A DNA stretch of 38,340 nt. Origin: an uncultured Bacteroidales bacterium. GTDB lineage: Bacteria; Bacteroidota; Bacteroidia; Bacteroidales; UBA11471. Both the position numbers and the translations under genes were made by a program. The stretch lies in NCBI GenBank assembly GCA_947593515.1, contig CANQDQ010000017.1, positions 1 through 38,340 on the forward strand. The letters run 5' to 3'. Of this stretch, positions 33,198 to 38,340 are shown piece after piece. Under the pieces are notes generated by a model. That model was given only the letters and a program-made list of their open reading frames with translations. It searched no databases and was not told the DNA's origin. How positions within the stretch are numbered: position 1 is the first letter of the stretch; each line of letters starts with the position of its first letter.

Positions 33198-34271
33198 TCA
33201 GAAATGTGCGACGAGTTCTAACACAATTTTATTCTGTTCAGATATAGAGGCTACGACACCCTTTTTATAAAAGTATTGTTCGTAATTCAACCTTATATCG
33301 GATTGCAGCTTGGCTGTTCCGAGTCTCAATGTTATCCCTCCTGTAAGCCTGTGCCGTTCCGGATCATCAATTTTCAATTTACCTTCCGCATCTTTATTGC
33401 CTTGGCTATGATTACTCATATAGTCGTATCGTCCGAGAAAAGATATAGAAGACAGTTTTTTCAACGGAAGACAGTAGGCGGCAAAGGCATCAACGGCGTT
33501 TACGGGAGTAAATGAATTGTGGGCATAGTTTTTACGCATATATTCGCCCTCGATATGCCAGCGCGATGTTTGCCAGTATGTTCCCGCATCCCACATCATC
33601 ACATTTACATCTCCGGCATCAGCCTTCTGGCAACTAAATGTTATATTAAGATGTTTGGCAATGAATGTCTCGGCTTTGAATGAGAAATTATAGTTATTTG
33701 TCCAAAAATCTTTCTGGTCTGTCAAACCGGAACCATTGAATATGCCACCTTCAAGAGTTACCGGTATTGTCCATCGGGAAGTCCATGACACCGAAGCTCC
33801 CACATCTCGTACATTTCCTACCTGTTTGGCTATGAAAGACCGGTTGGCAAAGAATTGAAAATGAGGAGAACGGTGAGCATCTATTGTAAATGGCACCCGC
33901 ATCTGACCCACCGTGAATTTCCAATCTTTCAGCCGGATACATACATAGGCATCAAGCATCTTGATTTTACCTTCGTCCGAAAGGTCTATTTCGGCTTTAT
34001 ACAGGACTATGGGTCTTACCTTACCTTCAACACTCAGACGGGCATTCCGTATCTCGAAGCGTCCTTTATCAATAGGCGGTTCATACTCATACTTGGCGCG
34101 TATAGTACCGTGTATCTCCGGAAGATATTCCTTATTGATATCGATTTGAGCATACATCGGAGATGTGAGTGCAAACAAAAGAAAGAAGATGAACTTTGCA
34201 AGCGTATTTGCCGGATTGCCCAATAATATGGGTATCCTGCTGTGGAGTTTTATCGGTAAAAGGAGTATCAT
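33198..34271 (-). CDS. Phosphate-selective porin (OprO/OprP-like) outer-membrane protein
   Basis: 357 residues. A hydrophobic segment LAKFIFFLLFALTSPMYAQ near residues 24-42 is the signal peptide, preceded by a long basic N-terminal stretch, so the true start may be an internal non-ATG codon. The mature part is a beta-barrel with alternating strands and a terminal aromatic residue (ELVAHF). The blocks 'FEIRNARLSVEGKV', 'LKDWKFTVGQMRVPF' and 'FFANRSFIAKQVG' are typical of the OprO/OprP family in Bacteroidetes. It lies downstream of a phosphate transporter gene and two-component genes, which supports a role in anion or phosphate uptake. Phosphate specificity itself is inferred from family and context. 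Sequence here is more A/T-rich than at metH. Confidence 0.85.
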   Translation of the reverse strand: MILLLPIKLHSRIPILLGNPANTLAKFIFFLLFALTSPMYAQIDINKEYLPEIHGTIRAKYEYEPPIDKGRFEIRNARLSVEGKVRPIVLYKAEIDLSDEGKIKMLDAYVCIRLKDWKFTVGQMRVPFTIDAHRSPHFQFFANRSFIAKQVGNVRDVGASVSWTSRWTIPVTLEGGIFNGSGLTDQKDFWTNNYNFSFKAETFIAKHLNITFSCQKADAGDVNVMMWDAGTYWQTSRWHIEGEYMRKNYAHNSFTPVNAVDAFAAYCLPLKKLSSISFLGRYDYMSNHSQGNKDAEGKLKIDDPERHRLTGGITLRLGTAKLQSDIRLNYEQYFYKKGVVASISEQNKIVLELVAHF

Positions 34272-34352
34272 TTTTTTAATTATTACTCCACAAAGTAACC
34301 CTTACATCATTTCAAAAATATATAGGAATCATTACGAAAATATTAAACACAA

Positions 34353-34384
34353 GAATGATGCAGCCGATATGGTCTGCATCATTC
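34353..34384 (-). terminator. Terminator of the phosphate transporter gene
   Basis: An 11-bp perfect stem (34353-34363 with 34374-34384), a 10-nt loop that can itself pair CC/GG, and a U-rich stretch after it on the minus strand. It separates the transporter from the porin gene, whose own promoter is not clear. Confidence 0.7.
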
Positions 34385-34412
34385 CAAATACAATCTTTTT
34401 TGCCGAAGATAA

Positions 34413-36692
34413 TTATGCCGGATTGACAGCAGGAGTTATTCGTGAACGAAATTCGGAATCATGGAGTTTGGCAAATGCCCGAAGATATTTTCGTAATGAA
34501 GATGTCATCTCCCGTGTTTCCTGAAGAATGTTGATATAGACGTATAGCACGGTCATTGTAGTGGGATTACCGTCATGGAGCCGGTCGAACAGACGATGAT
34601 AGGTGTCTGAAACCATCTCCTTAATTTCATCTCCGCGACGGCGAAGTGTCGGGATTGCCTCCATACTTCCGGTGTCCATAAGGATAATGGTGTCGTTGAG
34701 AAGAGTATCGACCTGTGTACGGATTATCTCCAACTCCTTCACATATCGGGGCGGCAGAGGGAGAAAATTATTTTCCACATGCTCCTTGCACACTTCATTT
34801 ATGCGTCGGAGATTATAGAGAATGCTCATACAACAGTCGTTGCTCAAATGAAACCAAGCGTTTTTCTCTATCGCGGTTTCGTGATTGACACGACGGATAC
34901 AAAGGGTTTCTTTTCGTCTGGCATTTTTCAGTATCCGTTTTTCCATTTCCAGACTTTTGTCGGCTTTTGACAATCCGCCGGCATTTTCTTTTATGAAAGA
35001 TTCGGTTATGCCGCTGTAAAGTTCTCGGGCATATTCCATAAACTTCCGCTGTTGCTCAATAATATACAGCAACGTGAGATTCCAAGTCTCCTGCTTGCCA
35101 TCAGTGGTGAGGACTGTCTGAAACAAGGTATCTCCTTCTTCTTCCTCCTGCTTTTCCTTAAAACGCCGGTTGCTCCGAACGATGAGCCAAAGCGTAAGAG
35201 CTGCCAGTGCTACCATAGCCCAATGACCGCCGTAGTACATTGCGAGGACAATTATTCCTGCGCCGATGAACGCGGCACCGGCGGTGATAAACCAACCCCC
35301 GATAACAGAGATGACACCGGTAACTCTAAAAACTGCGCTCTCCCGTCCCCATGCCTTGTCGGCAAGCGATGTGCCCATAGCCACCATGAATGTTACGAAT
35401 GTGGTGGAAAGGGGCAGCTTCAACGATGTGCCGAGTGCTATGAGTGTTCCGGCGAGTACAAGATTGATAGAACCACGAATGAGATCGAAGGCTGCCCCCT
35501 GCTCCATTATCGTTTCATCGACATTGAAACGTCGATTGAACCAACGTCGTACACGAAATGGCATTATGCGTCTTACCTGTGCCAATATGGAAAGAATCCA
35601 ACGCACGAGCCTGCGGGCAATTCTTGATGAACCGAACATCTCATCGCCACCGTACTGCGAACCAAGACCGATTTCTGTCTTAGAGACATTACGGGCTTTC
35701 TTCGATGTAGCAAGTGCCGTAACCATTATTACTCCGGCACCGATGAGAAAATAAAGCGGTGTGTTCGACGGTCCGTTGAGAGCCCCCATTAAAAAGCCGT
35801 GAGCATCGCCTCCACCATTAGCAATATAATCCTGATAGGAGGCAAGTCCGGTGAGAGGTACCCCGATGAAGTTTACAAGGTCGTTTCCGGCAAAAGCCAT
35901 GGCAAGGGCAAAAGTGCCCATAAGGACGATTACTTTCAGCACATTGACCTTCAACCAATAAAGCAACTGCATGACGACGGTGAAGAATACGAAGCATCCG
36001 CCAAGAATGATCTGTGTGTTCTCTTTAATCCATGCCTTAACCTCCAGAGTCATAAAAGTAAGATCTTTCGCCCCTTTGAGCAGAAGGAAATATACGATTG
36101 CCGTAGCGCAGATACCGCCAAAAATTCCTATTTTCCACTTCAAACGGCTTTTATACTCGAATGTGAAAACCATTCGGGACAAGAATTGCACTACTGTTCC
36201 GAAAAAGAAGGCGATTGCCACAGAAAGGAATATTCCTAAGATTACCGATAATGCTTTCTCTGTATTGAGCAGTTCGGCAAAACCGAGTTCGATTCCACCT
36301 GCCATTTTGATAAGGGCGACCACGAATGTAGCGCCAAGCAGCTCGAAAACCATTGAGACGGTGGTCGATGTCGGCATACCCAATGAGTTGAAGATGTCAA
36401 GAAGGATAATGTCGGTAACCATAACCGCCATGAAGATACAGATAAGGTCATAGAACGAGAAATGTTCCGGTCGGAAAATGCCGTGTCGGGCAATATCCAT
36501 CATTCCGTTACTCATTGCCGCCCCGATGAAAACACCTATCGATGCAACAATCAGGATTCGTTTGAACGAAGCCGCTTTCGCTCCCAAAGCAGAGTTCAGG
36601 AAATTCACTGCATCATTGCTTACTCCTACCGACAAATCAAACACCGCCAAGAGGAAAAGGAAAATGATGACGCATAAAAAAAGAATGTCCAT
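34413..36692 (-). CDS. PiT-family inorganic phosphate transporter with a C-terminal PhoU-like helical domain
   Basis: 759 residues from the ATG at 36692 (a 20-codon extension upstream is possible but lacks coding character). The membrane part has about ten helices and the duplicated PiT signature: VSNDAVNFLNSALG near residue 25 and GNDLVNFIGVPLTG near 280. A PTSTTVSMVFELLG segment near 105-118 and its counterpart LPLSTTFVTFMVAMGTSLAD near 440 also mark the two halves. The C-terminal 220 residues are soluble and helical, resembling DUF47/PhoU-type domains that often accompany PiT carriers as regulators. It lies between sensor-kinase and porin genes on the same strand and ends in its own terminator. 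Confidence 0.92.
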   Translation of the reverse strand: MDILFLCVIIFLFLLAVFDLSVGVSNDAVNFLNSALGAKAASFKRILIVASIGVFIGAAMSNGMMDIARHGIFRPEHFSFYDLICIFMAVMVTDIILLDIFNSLGMPTSTTVSMVFELLGATFVVALIKMAGGIELGFAELLNTEKALSVILGIFLSVAIAFFFGTVVQFLSRMVFTFEYKSRLKWKIGIFGGICATAIVYFLLLKGAKDLTFMTLEVKAWIKENTQIILGGCFVFFTVVMQLLYWLKVNVLKVIVLMGTFALAMAFAGNDLVNFIGVPLTGLASYQDYIANGGGDAHGFLMGALNGPSNTPLYFLIGAGVIMVTALATSKKARNVSKTEIGLGSQYGGDEMFGSSRIARRLVRWILSILAQVRRIMPFRVRRWFNRRFNVDETIMEQGAAFDLIRGSINLVLAGTLIALGTSLKLPLSTTFVTFMVAMGTSLADKAWGRESAVFRVTGVISVIGGWFITAGAAFIGAGIIVLAMYYGGHWAMVALAALTLWLIVRSNRRFKEKQEEEEGDTLFQTVLTTDGKQETWNLTLLYIIEQQRKFMEYARELYSGITESFIKENAGGLSKADKSLEMEKRILKNARRKETLCIRRVNHETAIEKNAWFHLSNDCCMSILYNLRRINEVCKEHVENNFLPLPPRYVKELEIIRTQVDTLLNDTIILMDTGSMEAIPTLRRRGDEIKEMVSDTYHRLFDRLHDGNPTTMTVLYVYINILQETREMTSSLRKYLRAFAKLHDSEFRSRITPAVNPA

Positions 36693-36843
36693 GTTTTTGT
36701 CGTTTAATTTTGCATTATTTTTCAGTGCAAACAAGCGCCAAAAACATTTCAAAAAGATTTCAAAAAGATTGAGTTTTTATGAAGTTTATTTGAGAATCAT
36801 CAGTATGCTTTCTAATGTAATAAGAACGGCTCCGGCAATAGTT

Positions 36844-38283
36844 TCATAAATCCCTATTTAATATAATCTTAAAACAAAGACCGCCATGCGGATTATTAGA
36901 CACTGTAATTGAACCGCCATGCAATTGTACGGCGTTTTTAACGATGGAAAGTCCGAGACCGGTTCCTCCCGCTGCGCGTGAACGCCCCTTGTCCACTCGA
37001 TAAAACCGCTCGAAAAGTCGGGGCAAATGCTCTTCTGCCACGCCACACCCATTGTCGCATAACGTAAGAATGATTTTTTGATTGCTGCTTGGTATTTGAG
37101 CAATGGTTATCTTATTGCCGCCACTGTAAGAAATGGCATTATCAATCAGATTAAAGAAAACGGATTCCCATAGTGAGCGGTTACCTTTTATCTCCATTGG
37201 TTTTACAACATCATTTTGAATGGTAAAGCCGTGCCTTTCTGCGGCTTCCGTTCTTTCTTCCACAACGTTACGGATAATTTCCATCAGGTCGATTTGCTCT
37301 CTGACAATGGATTTTGCCCCGTCCTCCATACGTGTTATCAGAGATACATCGGACAGCAGTTGTTGTAGTCGCTGATTGTTTGCAAGACAGCGCGTTAAAA
37401 ACTCCGTACGCTTCTCCTCGCTCATATCCGGGTGGTTCAATAATGTTTCTATACACACCTGAATAGAAGCCACCGGCGTTTTGAGTTCATGATTGATATT
37501 ATTGGTGAGCTGCTTTTTGATGCGTTCTTTTTCCTGTTGTTCATGGAGCGCAGCGCTATGCTCCCTGTCTCGCTCCGAGATAACTTGTTGAAGGGAAGCG
37601 TACAAACGGACTATATGGTTTGATATATCTCCTAATTCATCATGGGGAAAAGGTTCATCGTCATATATCTTGTTTCCTTTCTCCGCACTTTCGGCAAAGA
37701 GTTTAAGCCGCCGGATATGCAGACCGACTCGGCGGGTCGCAAAATATCCTAACGTACACATGATGATTGTAAGCCCGGCAAGGAACCATAAGAAACCCTT
37801 GTCCGCTTGCAGAAGTCCGTTCAAAGAAACAGAATAAGGAACGGCAGTGCGTACAATAATTCCGTTACTCCCCTTTCGTGCAGAATAGAAATAGGTTTCT
37901 CCGGTGCTTTCGCTATGTCGGCGTAAGGTATAACCCGCACCGGAACGAATTGCCTCTGAAATTTCCTCCCGTCGGAGATGATTTGCGTTAGGCAGCGCAT
38001 CTAACGAATTGTCATAAATAATCTGACCGGAAGAATCGACTATGCTAACACGTAAATCCTTAAAGTCATCGACATTTACAGTGTTTATGTCGAAGTTCTC
38101 ATTCTCAAGCCGGTGTATGATACGTTCATTCAAAACCTGCAACTGTGCGTTCAGTTCCTCAGCCTTGAAATCTTTTTCTCGCTTATACTGGAAAAACAGG
38201 ACACAGACTACCAATAATATAGAGTATCCGACCAACCAAAGGAATAACCGTCTGGAATATGTAATTTTACCCCATGAAGCCAT
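36844..38283 (-). CDS. Two-component sensor histidine kinase, likely phosphate-responsive
   Basis: 479 residues. TM1 is at about 13-31 and TM2 at about 163-180, with a periplasmic sensor region of about 130 residues between them. A dimerisation domain carries the phospho-accepting His265 (NNINHELKTPVAS), and a HATPase domain has the N box (NLIDNAISY), G1 (DNGCGVA), F box (LFERFYRVD) and G2 (GGTGLGLSIV). All motifs are intact. The start codon lies inside the end of a response-regulator frame, overlapping it by 17 nt. The PiT gene begins 151 nt downstream. By context it resembles a PhoR-type kinase controlling phosphate uptake, but the signal is not proven. Confidence 0.93.
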   Translation of the reverse strand: MASWGKITYSRRLFLWLVGYSILLVVCVLFFQYKREKDFKAEELNAQLQVLNERIIHRLENENFDINTVNVDDFKDLRVSIVDSSGQIIYDNSLDALPNANHLRREEISEAIRSGAGYTLRRHSESTGETYFYSARKGSNGIIVRTAVPYSVSLNGLLQADKGFLWFLAGLTIIMCTLGYFATRRVGLHIRRLKLFAESAEKGNKIYDDEPFPHDELGDISNHIVRLYASLQQVISERDREHSAALHEQQEKERIKKQLTNNINHELKTPVASIQVCIETLLNHPDMSEEKRTEFLTRCLANNQRLQQLLSDVSLITRMEDGAKSIVREQIDLMEIIRNVVEERTEAAERHGFTIQNDVVKPMEIKGNRSLWESVFFNLIDNAISYSGGNKITIAQIPSSNQKIILTLCDNGCGVAEEHLPRLFERFYRVDKGRSRAAGGTGLGLSIVKNAVQLHGGSITVSNNPHGGLCFKIILNRDL

Positions 38284-38340
38284 AACCGTATCCTGACCGC
38301 GATTTTATATAACTACCGTATTTCCCGATTTTTTGGCGTA
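38267..38340 (-). CDS. C-terminal end of a response regulator (OmpR/PhoB-type), runs off the right edge
   Basis: The minus-strand frame entering at 38338 reads 23 residues ending GYGYGFMG before a TAA at 38267. The 'IKSRSGYGYGF' end resembles the last beta hairpin of OmpR-family winged-helix domains ('I.TVRG.GY.F'). Its stop overlaps the kinase start by 17 nt, the usual arrangement for coupled response regulator-kinase pairs. The match is short, and the rest lies outside the window. Confidence 0.6.
   Translation of the reverse strand, partial: RQKIGKYGSYIKSRSGYGYGFMG

Noticed and set aside
1..38340. CRISPR arrays, tRNA or rRNA genes, insertion-sequence transposases
   Set aside because: I looked for regularly spaced short repeats, cloverleaf-like sequences and transposase motifs and saw none. 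The repeats present are within coding modules or paired promoters and UTRs.

Overview
The window looks like a chromosome segment of a gut-type Bacteroidales bacterium. The grounds are repeated promoters of the Bacteroidetes form (TTTG, about 19 nt, then TAnnTTTG), a fused SecD-SecF translocase subunit, BspA-type leucine-rich-repeat (LRR) surface proteins, an S46 dipeptidyl-peptidase, a large PiT-type phosphate transporter with a C-terminal helical domain, and lipoproteins with Bacteroidetes-type lipoboxes. I cannot name the genus from sequence alone. Most of the window is moderately GC-rich. The left 1.7 kb and the right 5 kb (from about 33.2 kb) are visibly richer in A/T.

Layout. 1-1.8 kb: a fragment of an ATP-binding regulator running off the left edge, then a small three-gene + strand unit that includes a shortened RNase H-like protein. 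1.8-6.8 kb: secDF (-), and divergent from it a large Ig-like lipoprotein (+). 7-15.5 kb, all on -: a 1,495-residue LRR protein with five tandem Ig-like modules, and a large coiled-coil lipoprotein split in two by one in-frame TAA. 15.7-19.8 kb (+): an MFS exporter with an FMN reductase, then a TetR regulator, fabG and an RluA-type pseudouridine synthase. 20.5-22.7 kb (+): a second LRR/Ig-like surface protein that shares its promoter element, last Ig-like module, C-terminal domain, 3' UTR and terminator with the first, in inverted orientation. 22.9-28.1 kb (+): a steroid 5-alpha-reductase homologue, an Old Yellow Enzyme-family reductase and a short-chain dehydrogenase, followed by an S46 peptidase. 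28.1-32.4 kb (-): tpx and metH. 32.6-33.2 kb (+): a bifunctional-nuclease-family protein. 33.2 kb to the end (-): porin, phosphate transporter, sensor kinase and the end of a response-regulator gene, which form a likely phosphate-uptake locus.

The most interesting system is at 22.98-25.87 kb. The pairing of an SRD5A-like 5-alpha-reductase, an ene-reductase and an SDR matches, as I remember it, the gene set described in gut Bacteroidales for reducing 3-oxo-delta-4 bile acids and steroids to allo/isoallo products. The second is the pair of LRR surface genes, which look like mosaic, recombining modules. The third is the nonsense-split coiled-coil lipoprotein, where the stop sits exactly one 291-nt repeat period from the matching glutamine codon of the preceding repeat copy.
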